From the NCBI GenBank assembly GCA_041665285.1, contig JBAYJC010000001.1, forward strand, positions 186,001 through 250,000: a DNA stretch of 64,000 nucleotides, read 5' to 3'. Made by a program: the position numbers and the translations under genes. Each line of letters opens with the position of its first letter. Position 1 is the first letter of the stretch. The stretch is from JBAYJC01 sp041665285. Lineage in GTDB: Bacteria > Patescibacteriota > Patescibacteriia > 2-12-FULL-60-25. Shown here in pieces: positions 50,536 to 57,850 of the stretch. The notes below the pieces were generated by a model. That model saw nothing but the letters and a program-made list of their open reading frames with translations, was not told the DNA's origin and did not search any database.

Positions 50536-51591
50536 CTAATAAAATCTTACTGAGTTCTCCTTTAGACCACCCGTTTCCTTATCCTGATGGATGCCTTGTG
50601 ACATATAGTACGGTGCAAATCGTGCCAACCGCTTAATCGTCACTCTGCTCTCGTCGCCGACCAACAACTCATTACAAAGAGTCATTAGATCTTTCGAGTC
50701 TAGATGGCTGTAAAGATGCCTACGCGCAGAACGCGCAATAGATTTATTTATGTTATTGACGTCCTCCCTGCTTAGTAGGATCTTTTGATTATTGAGAGGC
50801 GCTCTACGGAATGCCAAGCAGTGCTTTGGCGATATTGTGAGTAATACAGTCCCGTTTAGAAATCCGCCAGCAAGATGCGGTGGGCAGTCTTCCAGTTCCT
50901 GGATCACAACGGGGTTGTCGGAAGTAACGAAATGACGCTTGTCCGGCGCGACAAGCAGGTGCCAGGATTTTTCTGTCATCAAGATTTTATAGAGCTCTTT
51001 GCTGAGTTCCATCGCCTGCTTGAAATAATGTTCCTCACCGCCTTCCATTTCAACATTGTAGTTTTTCGGATTTAGCATGAAGTTTCTAGTTTCTTCGAAC
51101 TCTGCGTCGGACGAGAAGCTGATACCGGCCTTTTCAAAATTTTCTCTCAACGATTCTGGATGTTCAGCTTGGATCTGTTGAAACAGCTTGATATGTTCCG
51201 CTTCCATATTACGAAGCCATTCAGAAAAAGATGGACCTCGAACTCGCAACATTGAAACAAAGACCGCGAGTTCTGAACGGCTTTCGTCGTCTACAGGCAA
51301 CAGTTCCTCTTGAATAATTCTATTTAAGATAGGAGCCGTTTTCCCTTCATGCTCTGAAAAAATACCCTCCATGGCTCGGGTGGCTCCACCCATGTCCTTA
51401 CGGAATGTGTATAAATTATTCTTCGTAGCGACATTCCCTACGTTGATTCTCAACGACTGTTCTCCTTTTCGGTAAAAAAAGACGAATCCATCGTCACCAG
51501 GAATGCTAAAATTCTTCAAATAGAATTCTGGTACCCAATGATGGTTCTTCGAATTTTTTGCAATATTCTCGTAATACTCTAATTGCTGCAT
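50536..51591 (-). CDS. DUF4238 domain protein
   Basis: A 351-residue protein with the DUF4238 signature near its start (KNHHWVPEFYLKNFS), then LYTFRKDMGGATRAMEGIFS, LAVFVSMLRVRGPSF and the later HFVTSDNPVVIQELEDCPP. The function of DUF4238 is not known; the conserved His pair and Ser-Asp-Asn could form a catalytic site. The start at 51591 gives the domain a normal N-terminus; upstream codons overlap a terminator. It is AT-rich like the downstream nuclease gene. Confidence 0.8.
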   Translation of the reverse strand: MQQLEYYENIAKNSKNHHWVPEFYLKNFSIPGDDGFVFFYRKGEQSLRINVGNVATKNNLYTFRKDMGGATRAMEGIFSEHEGKTAPILNRIIQEELLPVDDESRSELAVFVSMLRVRGPSFSEWLRNMEAEHIKLFQQIQAEHPESLRENFEKAGISFSSDAEFEETRNFMLNPKNYNVEMEGGEEHYFKQAMELSKELYKILMTEKSWHLLVAPDKRHFVTSDNPVVIQELEDCPPHLAGGFLNGTVLLTISPKHCLAFRRAPLNNQKILLSREDVNNINKSIARSARRHLYSHLDSKDLMTLCNELLVGDESRVTIKRLARFAPYYMSQGIHQDKETGGLKENSVRFY

Positions 51592-51631
51592 GTCGGTACC
51601 GTATTCCCTTGTCGACGCCAGTTCAAGACAA

Positions 51632-51652
51632 AGCCGCCCTTTCGGGCGGCAA
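51632..51652 (-). terminator. Terminator downstream of tRNA-Ser(GCT)
   Basis: GCCGCCC pairs with GGGCGGC; on the minus strand TTTGTC follows. Confidence 0.6.
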
Positions 51653-51659
51653 ATCGTAC

Positions 51660-51700
51660 CGCACAGACCTCGAACGCCTGAGGGCACTCGGGTCTGCCGA
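51660..51700 (-). other. Extended hairpin in the tRNA-Ser trailer
   Basis: GCAGACCcGA pairs with TCgaGGTCTGtGC around an inner GCC/GGC stem. It lies between the tRNA-Ser 3' end and its terminator, so it would be on the tRNA precursor. A processing site or a small RNA is possible. Confidence 0.35.
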
Positions 51701-51713
51701 TACTAGATAGTCA

Positions 51714-51805
51714 TGGCGGAGAGAGAGGGATTCGAACCCTCGCGGGCTTTTTACACCCCTAGGAGATTAGCAATCTCCCCCCTTCAGCCTCTTGGGTACC
51801 TCTCC
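51714..51805 (-). tRNA. tRNA-Ser (anticodon GCT)
   Basis: A 92-nt class II tRNA including an encoded CCA. The acceptor is GGAGAGG with TCTCTCC, the T arm GAGGG-TTCGAAT-CCCTC, and the anticodon arm GGAGA-TTGCTAA-TCTCC with GCT at 51769-51771. A long variable arm is present. It reads AGC and AGT codons. Confidence 0.95.
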
Positions 51806-51846
51806 GTGCTTGTTCCGCACCGACAGGCTGAAGCCACCCGATACTA

Positions 51847-52287
51847 TCAATCTCTGACCATTCTGGCAACCGCCGCGGAAATCGCTTCGGCGAGGAGGCG
51901 TCGGTGGCAATGGGTGTCTGTTTCTTCGATGCAGAGGAGCGTGATGGTTTCGGTGCGCGAACGTCGTGCTAACGCCTCAACCGTGGCCCGTGCCTGAGGC
52001 GTTTCGAGAAAGGCGCGGTAGCGTTGCTCAAAGGTTTCCCAAGGTAAGCCGCGTTTATAATAATCCCCCACGAGTTTCGCGGGAGGCGCGACGTCTTTTA
52101 TCCATTCATCAAAGTCTGCCTTTTCAAGACACGGATCAGGAGTGACGCCGTCGTTCAACGTCAAGCGAGACATCACGCAAATGCGCGTGCCATCAGCGGC
52201 TTCTCGCGGAGAGAGGATGCTTTTGGTTTTGAGACGCGGCTGTTCTGCGGTCTCTGGTGAAGGCCGGAGAGATTCAGGAGAGGACAT
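51847..52287 (-). CDS. DUF488-family protein
   Basis: About 146 residues. DEWIKDVAPPAKLVGDYYKR followed by GLPWETFEQRYRAFLETPQA and TLLCIEETDTHCHRRLLAEA is the DUF488 pattern, with a Cys and a CHRRLL motif that may form a metal or catalytic site. The function is unknown. The ATG at 52287 is preferred to a GTG two codons earlier. It lies between the two oppositely oriented tRNA-Ser genes. Confidence 0.85.
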   Translation of the reverse strand: MSSPESLRPSPETAEQPRLKTKSILSPREAADGTRICVMSRLTLNDGVTPDPCLEKADFDEWIKDVAPPAKLVGDYYKRGLPWETFEQRYRAFLETPQARATVEALARRSRTETITLLCIEETDTHCHRRLLAEAISAAVARMVRD

Positions 52288-52367
52288 ACCCACAGCTTAC
52301 GCGAAGGCCACGCACTCGACAATCCGCGGGAGAACGTCTAGTATACGCCTGCAAACGACAGCGCTAC

Positions 52368-52458
52368 GGAGAGGTGGCAGAGTGGTCGAATGCACCGGAC
52401 TTGAAATCCGGCGTCCGTCAAAAACGGACCGTGAGTTCGAATCTCACCCTCTCCGCCA
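52368..52458 (+). tRNA. tRNA-Ser (anticodon TGA)
   Basis: A 91-nt class II tRNA including an encoded CCA. The acceptor is GGAGAGG with CCTCTCC, the anticodon arm CCGGA-CTTGAAA-TCCGG, and the long variable arm is CGTCCGTcaaaaACGGACCG. It reads TCA and other TCN codons. It is followed by its own terminator. Confidence 0.95.
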
Positions 52459-52462
52459 TGCA

Positions 52463-52493
52463 AAACCGACCCACGTGGGTCGGTTTGCTTTTC
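52463..52493 (+). terminator. tRNA-Ser(TGA) terminator
   Basis: AAACCGACCC (52463-52472) and GGGTCGGTTT (52477-52486) with a 4-nt loop, followed by GCTTTT. Confidence 0.85.
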
Positions 52494-52497
52494 ATAA

Positions 52498-52530
52498 AAA
52501 AATGCCCCATCAGTTGTCGATGGAGCCTTC
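52498..52530 (-). terminator. Terminator overlapping the stop of the 52510 gene
   Basis: GCCCCATC pairs with GATGGAGC. On the minus strand seven T residues follow. The hairpin includes the last codons of the gene. Confidence 0.75.
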
Positions 52531-53256
52531 AGAATTGACTGCTGGATCTTCGTCCTCGAAAAGGTCGAGGAAGGTTTCGTGAATGCGGATGAAGCGCTCT
52601 CTTCTGGCATCCTGTTCTATGCAGACGACCTTGCGCTCCACAAGCCCTCGCAGTCCAAGGAGGGCTTGCTGGGCGATAGCCGGTGAGTCATCAACGCCCG
52701 CGAAAAACTCCTGCCCTGGAATCGGACTCCAATCGCCCCAATCTGCGCAGATGCCCGTGAGATACCGCACCACATCCCCCTCATCAGGACGCAGACATGC
52801 GGTCTCTTTGAGCGGAGCCTCACGCAAATCCCAGGGTTCACGTGTAAAGGCACTACAGACCGTGGGACGCTCTGTCTCCGTACCCGGCAATGGCCGGACG
52901 AACATCAGGATGCTTGCGTAGAGCTGTTCACCCCAGATCTCGATCAGCATGTTGTTCTGCAAAGTCCACGGGGCTCCTTTCATGCCAGACGCCGTGATCG
53001 TCTTCCCCCTTTGCCAGGAGCTCAAGAAGAGGATTCCGTCCTTCTCGAAAGAAGGCGAATCTACCTCAGGTATTGGAAGAGCGGCGTCGATATAACCGAC
53101 TGTCGCAAGCACAAGGCTCTCGAACCCGCGAAGACGCGCCACGAGCTGGTGATCGAGCCTCAACTCGCTCAAAAACGTAGTGATATCTTCCGACGAAGGC
53201 AAGCCTTCGATATCGAGCTTCTCTGCAGAAGACCTGACACGATCGCCCGTTCCCAT
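52510..53256 (-). CDS. Hypothetical protein, GC-rich orphan
   Basis: About 248 residues, soluble, of no known family. Recognisable segments such as LRLDHQLVARLRGFESLVLA, AGICADWGDWSPIPGQEFFA-like stretches and ERFIRIHETFLDLFEDEDPA suggest a folded protein with an acidic tail. The ATG at 53256 has a GGGGG sequence upstream and comes 2 nt after the stop of a 21-codon ORF. It has its own promoter and a terminator over its end. The gene is more GC-rich than the core genes. Confidence 0.6.
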   Translation of the reverse strand: MGTGDRVRSSAEKLDIEGLPSSEDITTFLSELRLDHQLVARLRGFESLVLATVGYIDAALPIPEVDSPSFEKDGILFLSSWQRGKTITASGMKGAPWTLQNNMLIEIWGEQLYASILMFVRPLPGTETERPTVCSAFTREPWDLREAPLKETACLRPDEGDVVRYLTGICADWGDWSPIPGQEFFAGVDDSPAIAQQALLGLRGLVERKVVCIEQDARRERFIRIHETFLDLFEDEDPAVNSEGSIDN

Positions 53257-53258
53257 GG

Positions 53259-53324
53259 TCACAACCCCCAGCCGATTCTCGTATTACCCACCACGCGTGG
53301 GCCCGAGATCAGCGCAAATTTCAT
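53259..53324 (-). CDS. 21-residue upstream ORF (possible leader peptide)
   Basis: The ATG at 53324 has GGAGAAGG 6 nt upstream and the ORF (MKFALISGPRVVGNTRIGWG, then Leu) stops 2 nt before the ATG of the downstream gene (TGACCATGG). The arrangement suggests translational coupling, or a leader peptide that controls the larger gene. Confidence 0.45.
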   Translation of the reverse strand: MKFALISGPRVVGNTRIGWGL

Positions 53325-53354
53325 AGCACACCTTCTCCGTGCGCGTCAAATCAT

Positions 53355-53383
53355 AAAATACGCAAAAAATAAGACCTTGACAA
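53355..53383 (-). promoter_or_regulatory. Minus-strand promoter
   Basis: TTGTCA (reverse complement of 53378-53383), 17 bp and TATTTT (53355-53360), reading into the 21-codon ORF and the gene at 52510-53256. Confidence 0.55.
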
Positions 53384-53387
53384 TCAT

Positions 53388-53416
53388 CTGGCACATTCAC
53401 CTGAACTTGTTATGAT
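53388..53416 (+). promoter_or_regulatory. Promoter of the cytochrome b5-like gene, near-leaderless
   Basis: CTGGCA (53388-53393), 17 bp and TATGAT (53411-53416), 9 nt before the ATG at 53426. Confidence 0.55.
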
Positions 53417-53425
53417 ATCTTTTGT

Positions 53426-54070
53426 ATGAACACTGAACTTCCTTCTCAACCAAAACCCTCGTCACTGCTCCCCGTTCTCATCAAAGCTGATCGACTCGCG
53501 GGATGGGTACTTTTTTTCGTTATTCTTGGTTTTGCTATCACAGGCTTTGGCATGACCAAAGGGTTTCTCGATAGTGCGTTTGCGCAGTCTCTTCATTTTC
53601 GTGTCTTAAGCGCTGTTGGTATCGTGGCGTTTATTATTCATACCTCCTGGGGCATGCGCTTGGCCCTTGTTCGTCGGCAATGGTGGAACACCTGGACCAA
53701 AATCAGCGTCTTAGCACTCTACGTGTTGATCGTCTGCGGCTTTGGCTATTTGCAATTCTTCTACCAGCCCGCACGCGGCCCTGTTCCCGCTCCGCAACCC
53801 CCCATCGCAGAAAGCGCCTCCCCTTCTGCTAACGCCGCCGCACCCACGGTCTTTACCGCAGACGCGCTCAAAGCCTTCAACGGCTTGGATGGCCAGCCTG
53901 CCTATGTTGCGGTGGATGGGGTTGTGTATGATGCGTCGCGCGTATTCCAGAACGGCAAGCACGGCGGCGGTCGCGTCACGGCCGGCCTAGAGCAAAGCGC
54001 GGCGTTCCACAGCAAGCACGCGGCAAAAATACTCGAGTCGCTTCCGGTTATGGGCACATACCAGCCGTAA
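53426..54070 (+). CDS. Membrane protein with cytochrome b5-like heme-binding domain
   Basis: A 214-residue protein. Three hydrophobic segments (GWVLFFVILGFAITGFGMTK; VLSAVGIVAFIIHTSWGMRL; KISVLALYVLIVCGFGYLQF) are followed by a Pro/Ala-rich linker and a C-terminal predicted heme/steroid-binding domain (FTADALKAFNGLDGQPAYVA, YDASRVFQNGKHGGG, AAFHSKHAAKILESLPVMG). In cytochrome b5-like proteins the His residues near KHGG and SKHA would ligate heme. Electron transfer across the membrane is possible but unproven. It has its own promoter and terminator. Confidence 0.85.
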   Translation: MNTELPSQPKPSSLLPVLIKADRLAGWVLFFVILGFAITGFGMTKGFLDSAFAQSLHFRVLSAVGIVAFIIHTSWGMRLALVRRQWWNTWTKISVLALYVLIVCGFGYLQFFYQPARGPVPAPQPPIAESASPSANAAAPTVFTADALKAFNGLDGQPAYVAVDGVVYDASRVFQNGKHGGGRVTAGLEQSAAFHSKHAAKILESLPVMGTYQP

Positions 54071-54091
54071 GGACTCGCTCGAGATCGTCTA

Positions 54092-54127
54092 CAAAAAATC
54101 ATGTCAGCAAATGGGACATGATTTTTT
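54092..54127. terminator. Long bidirectional terminator
   Basis: ACAAAAAATCATGTC and GACATGATTTTTTGT make a fifteen-base-pair stem with a 9-nt loop. It ends the cytochrome b5-like gene. Confidence 0.85.
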
Positions 54128-54150
54128 GTCTGCACGAAAGGATCGCTCGC

Positions 54151-54179
54151 TTGACATCGCACGCAAAACGCGCTATTCC
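54151..54179 (+). promoter_or_regulatory. Consensus-like promoter
   Basis: TTGACA (54151-54156), an exact 17-bp spacer and TATTCC (54174-54179). It leads to the gene at 54221 after a leader of about 35 nt that carries a Shine-Dalgarno sequence. Confidence 0.65.
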
Positions 54180-54220
54180 ATACACGCGAAATCCCCACTG
54201 GTCGCCAAGCGAGGTGTCTC

Positions 54221-54766
54221 ATGCATCCAAACGTTGCTCCCGTGTCCCGTGCCCTTTTCTCGGAGCTCTGCGGGATCCGAAGAAGGGAGCGATTCCCGCT
54301 CCGGGCCATCATCCAGCGCCTTTGCGACGAGTACGCCATTGCCCAGCGCATCGGATTCGAACGGCTCCTGCTCTTTGGGAACCACCGAGATAACGAGGCC
54401 AACGAAACCCTTGTTGGCACGCTCATTGCCCTTACACCGGGCATCGTCCTTTTCGACGGAGGGGAAGGCAAGGACGCGCTCACGGGCGGGCTGTTCGAGC
54501 GCACGACCCGTGACGCGCAGACGCCCTTTGATACGCGCGTGCCCGTGCCGTTCTACGCGCACCTCTGCATCCACCTCTCGACCTTCCCAAACGCGCGTAA
54601 GCCGCGATACAAGACCTATCCGGCCTGGATCGACTTCCAGATCGGCAATGGCCAGGGCGAAGACTATGGCGCCTTTGGCATTGACCCTGGCCGCTGGGAC
54701 TACCTGCAGACCTGGCTCAACACCTGGCTCCCCCGAGAGCCGAACACCCAACCTCTGACCCGCTAA
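54221..54766 (+). CDS. Hypothetical protein, GC-rich orphan
   Basis: A 181-residue soluble protein of no known family. Residues such as ERLLLFGNHRDNEANETLVG, GIVLFDGGEGKDAL and YPAWIDFQIGNGQGEDYGAF suggest a compact alpha/beta fold. GAGGTG lies 5 nt before the ATG, the promoter is near-consensus and a terminator overlaps the stop. The GC content is clearly above the neighbours. Other long frames over the same bases have poor composition. Confidence 0.6.
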   Translation: MHPNVAPVSRALFSELCGIRRRERFPLRAIIQRLCDEYAIAQRIGFERLLLFGNHRDNEANETLVGTLIALTPGIVLFDGGEGKDALTGGLFERTTRDAQTPFDTRVPVPFYAHLCIHLSTFPNARKPRYKTYPAWIDFQIGNGQGEDYGAFGIDPGRWDYLQTWLNTWLPREPNTQPLTR

Positions 54767-54790
54767 AACGCGCGGTCTTTTTTTCTCCAT
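54757..54790 (+). terminator. Terminator over the stop of the 54221 gene
   Basis: GACC-CGC pairs with GCG-(C)-GGTC with one bulged base, followed by seven T residues. Confidence 0.65.
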
Positions 54791-54818
54791 CGACACACGC
54801 AAAGCCGTCACGTACTCT
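54790..54818 (+). promoter_or_regulatory. Promoter, near-leaderless
   Basis: TCGACA (54790-54795), 17 bp and TACTCT (54813-54818), 9 nt before the ATG at 54828. Confidence 0.65.
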
Positions 54819-54827
54819 TGTGACAAT

Positions 54828-55700
54828 ATGCTCTGGGCTCTGCTTGGATTAGGAACGGCTTTTTCCGAATCGCTCAAAGGTGCTGTCACAAAAGTGGCGG
54901 CACTGAAAAACGATTCTTGGACCGTGGGGTTTTACAGTCGAAGCACCGCGGCGTCTCTCCTCCTTATCACCGTGCTCCTCTCTGGACAATATTTTGTTAT
55001 CAACGCGCGTTTTCTCTGGGCCTTTGGAATTTCCCTCACCATTAATGCGATCACCTCGTATCTCTACATCGACGTGTTGCGCCATGCGGATATCAGTCAT
55101 GTCATGCCACTCGTGACGCTTTCGCCTGTGTTTATGCTGGTCACAGGCCCTCTGATCAACAACGAATGGCCAACCTGGCTGGGAGCAGTCGGCGTATTAC
55201 TGACAGTGTTCGGCACCATGGTTGCCCACGCACAAAGAGCACACAGATCCCCCCTAGACCCATTGAGAGAGCTCGCAAAAATCCCAGGCACACGCCAAAT
55301 GTTGCTCGTGGCTTTTTTGTGGAGTGTAAGTTCGCCGTTTGATAAGATTGCCGCGCAAGCCTCGACCCCGCTTTGGTATGTCGTGAGTATGAACGCCGGC
55401 CTTGCGCTCGTGTTTTACATTGCCATGCGCATCACGAGACAACGACACGCTTCATCACACGAACGCCCAGCTCTCCTCCCTGTGATGAGCATTGGTTTTT
55501 TTGAAGCTATCATAGGTGCATTTCAAATCACAGCGATCACGCTCGCTCCTGTCACCTACGTGATTGCGCTCAAACGCGCTTCTGTGCTTTTTAGCATGGC
55601 GTGGGCGCGCCTCTTTTTCCATGAGACCAACATAGGCAAGCGCGCCATAGGGGCTCTCATCACATTCGTGGGGCTCCTCTGCATCTTGTTTGCGCGATAA
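54828..55700 (+). CDS. EamA/DMT-family transporter
   Basis: A 290-residue inner-membrane protein with about ten hydrophobic segments in two EamA repeats. TSYLYIDVLRHADISHVMPL and PVTYVIALKRASVLFSMAWA are the usual repeat ends, and FHETNIGKRAIGALITFVGL the last helix pair. The substrate is unknown. It converges with the gene at 55711 with only 10 nt between the stops and no clear terminator. Confidence 0.9.
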   Translation: MLWALLGLGTAFSESLKGAVTKVAALKNDSWTVGFYSRSTAASLLLITVLLSGQYFVINARFLWAFGISLTINAITSYLYIDVLRHADISHVMPLVTLSPVFMLVTGPLINNEWPTWLGAVGVLLTVFGTMVAHAQRAHRSPLDPLRELAKIPGTRQMLLVAFLWSVSSPFDKIAAQASTPLWYVVSMNAGLALVFYIAMRITRQRHASSHERPALLPVMSIGFFEAIIGAFQITAITLAPVTYVIALKRASVLFSMAWARLFFHETNIGKRAIGALITFVGLLCILFAR

Positions 55701-55710
55701 GCAGGTCGTG

Positions 55711-56052
55711 TTACACCTCGCGATACTCCCAGATCAATTTCTTGAGTTCTGTTTCCAAAAGCGTCATGTCTGTATTTTTTGCACGGAGCATGGCCTCTGG
55801 CGAAAACACGAGCTCCATGTCTCCTTCGCGATAATCAGACAATATTTGCAAGACTTCCATGATCTGCGCATGACAATCAGCAGTGGCGTCTTTTTTATAC
55901 GATTTGATCAAGCGCGTGAGTTCATCCAAGAGCTCCCAATCTTGTTCATCCAATACAAGCGGAGCCTCAACGGTCCGATCTGGTCCGCCGTCTTCCGAAG
56001 GGATGGTCACCGTGTGAAGAGGCGTGGTGCGTTTTGGCAATGGAGATCGCAT
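55711..56052 (-). CDS. Small hypothetical protein downstream of pyrG
   Basis: A 113-residue, mainly helical and acidic protein (LDEQDWELLDELTRLIKSYK; ADCHAQIMEVLQILSDYREG; TLLETELKKLIWEYREV). No family is recognised. It lies 3 nt after the pyrG stop and is almost certainly co-transcribed with it. Confidence 0.7.
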   Translation of the reverse strand: MRSPLPKRTTPLHTVTIPSEDGGPDRTVEAPLVLDEQDWELLDELTRLIKSYKKDATADCHAQIMEVLQILSDYREGDMELVFSPEAMLRAKNTDMTLLETELKKLIWEYREV

Positions 56053-56055
56053 AGT

Positions 56056-57684
56056 CTATGTGCTCGCCGCCTTCACAAACCCTTCAAACAATGGGTGCGG
56101 ATGAAAGGGCGTGGATTGGAGTTCTGGATGAAATTGACTGGCAATAAAATACGGATGATCTTTGATCTCCATCATTTCTACGAGCTTTGCGTCTGGCGAA
56201 ATGCCGCTTGCCACCATGCCCTGTTTTTCAAACTCCTCCAAATACACGGGGTTGAACTCAAAGCGATGGCGATGACGTTCGCGAATCACTGCCTGCTGAA
56301 AGAGACGTTCTGCAAGCGTGTCTTTACGCACCTCGCATGGATAGGAGCCAAGGCGCATAGATCCACCGTAGTCTTTATTTTTCATGCGTTCCTCCTGTTC
56401 GTTCATCAAGTGGATCACCGGATGCTTGGTCTTTTGATTGATCTCTGTAGTATGCGCATCCTTCCAATGTAGAACATGGCGCGCAAATTCCACGGTCGCG
56501 AGTTGCATGCCGTAACACAATCCAAGATACGGCACCTTGTGTTCACGCGCGTATTGGATCGCAAGAATTTTGCCCTCCACGCCACGCGTGCCAAAGCCAC
56601 CAGGCACGAGAATCCCCTCCACGCTCTTCAGGGTTTCCCATGCTTCTGGTTTATCTTGTTCCAGCTCTTCTGAGTTGATCCACGTAATCTCTGGCTTACG
56701 TTCCAGATGCCATGCCGCATGCTTCACGGCTTCGAGCACGGAGAGATACGCGTCCGTCAAAGCAAAGTTTCCGGTGCTGACATACTTGCCCACAATGCCG
56801 ATCTTCACAGGACGAGCGACGGTCTCAATGCGATGGTTCAGCTCTTTCCATGCACGCATGTCTACGGGCTTTGTACGAAGCCGAAGTTTTTTGACAATGC
56901 GATTACACAGCCCTTCCTTCTCAAAATTAAGCGGCACCGCGTAAATCGAAGACACGTCCGGTGCGCTGATAATGTCCTCTGGTTGGACGCCGCAATGAAT
57001 CGCGAGCTTTGCCTTGCGTGGCTCATCAATGGGATAGGCGCCGCGACCAATAATAAAATCTGGCTGAATGCCCGCGCTATTCAAGGTACGAACGGCGTAT
57101 TGCGTGGGCTTTGTCTTCATCTCGCCCAAGCTCCCCGGCACAGGCATGTAGCTCACCAGACCCGCGAGCACATCGCGAGGCAACTCATTACGCATCATGC
57201 GAGCGGCCTCGAGAAAAAGAATATTCTGATATTCCCCGACCGTGCCGCCAATCTCGATAATCGTTACATCTGCATCGCATTCCTGTGCCGCGCGCTTGAT
57301 ACGATCAATCACCTCAAGCGGCACATGAGGCACCACTTCGACCGTCTTCCCTCCATACCCAAGATTGCGTTCGCGCTGGATCACAGAAAGGTACACACGA
57401 CCCGTGGTCATGTAGTTCACTTTCCCCAGCTCCCCCTCAAGAAACCGTTCATAATTCCCAATATCCTGGTCTGTTTCATCCCCGTCTTTTGTGACAAACA
57501 CCTCCCCATGTTCTATCGGATTCATGGTGCCTGCATCCACGTTGATATAGGGATCGATCTTTACAGCCGTGACCCGTAGCCCACGCGCTTTGAGCAAGGC
57601 TCCAATAGACGCAGACGCTATGCCTTTGCCCACACCAGACATCACGCCTCCTGCGATAAAAATATAAGAACGACGACGCTTCAT
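56056..57684 (-). CDS. pyrG: CTP synthase
   Basis: Makes CTP from UTP and glutamine, 542 residues, the usual length. The amidoligase domain begins with GGVMSGVGKGIASASIGALL and has DPYINVDAGTMNPIEHGEVF. The glutamine amidotransferase domain has the nucleophile Cys in LGLCYGMQLA and the His/Glu pair in SQFHPELQSTP. A DnaA box overlaps the predicted transcription start. It is the first gene of the pair with the small acidic protein. Confidence 0.97.
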   Translation of the reverse strand: MKRRRSYIFIAGGVMSGVGKGIASASIGALLKARGLRVTAVKIDPYINVDAGTMNPIEHGEVFVTKDGDETDQDIGNYERFLEGELGKVNYMTTGRVYLSVIQRERNLGYGGKTVEVVPHVPLEVIDRIKRAAQECDADVTIIEIGGTVGEYQNILFLEAARMMRNELPRDVLAGLVSYMPVPGSLGEMKTKPTQYAVRTLNSAGIQPDFIIGRGAYPIDEPRKAKLAIHCGVQPEDIISAPDVSSIYAVPLNFEKEGLCNRIVKKLRLRTKPVDMRAWKELNHRIETVARPVKIGIVGKYVSTGNFALTDAYLSVLEAVKHAAWHLERKPEITWINSEELEQDKPEAWETLKSVEGILVPGGFGTRGVEGKILAIQYAREHKVPYLGLCYGMQLATVEFARHVLHWKDAHTTEINQKTKHPVIHLMNEQEERMKNKDYGGSMRLGSYPCEVRKDTLAERLFQQAVIRERHRHRFEFNPVYLEEFEKQGMVASGISPDAKLVEMMEIKDHPYFIASQFHPELQSTPFHPHPLFEGFVKAAST

Positions 57685-57698
57685 AGGATAAGCAACTA

Positions 57699-57724
57699 TG
57701 TGGATAACGCGACTATATTAGCAC
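57699..57724 (-). promoter_or_regulatory. pyrG promoter with overlapping DnaA box
   Basis: An extended -10 TGcTAATAT on the minus strand (hexamer 57716-57721). A perfect DnaA box TTATCCACA (reverse complement of 57699-57707) covers the expected transcription start, a position suited to repression. Confidence 0.5.
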
Positions 57725-57781
57725 TCAAAACACGCGAGGTCTTCCTCTTTGTCAAACAGGGGTTGACAAACCTGATAAATC

Positions 57782-57850
57782 ATGAAAGCATGGGAGTCTT
57801 CCTTTGCAAACGGATCACGTTCACCGCAGAGGAAGAGGAAGCGTCCATGA
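57782..57850 (+). CDS. 22-residue upstream ORF (possible leader peptide)
   Basis: Begins ATGAAAGCATGG and ends in an Arg/Lys-rich stretch (SPQRKRKRP); its TGA overlaps the next ATG as ATGA. No Shine-Dalgarno sequence precedes it, but TTGTCA and TTGACA -35-like boxes lie about 15-30 nt upstream. It would couple translation to the following gene. Confidence 0.35.
   Translation: MKAWESSFANGSRSPQRKRKRP

Noticed and set aside
54111..54889. Alternative long frames on both strands over the 54221 gene
   Set aside because: High GC opens several frames. Only the 54221 frame has a Shine-Dalgarno sequence, a matching promoter and a stop within the terminator.
14312..57707. Replication origin based on DnaA boxes
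   Set aside because: The boxes are single and widely spaced; there is no cluster, AT-rich unwinding region or dnaA/dnaN neighbourhood.
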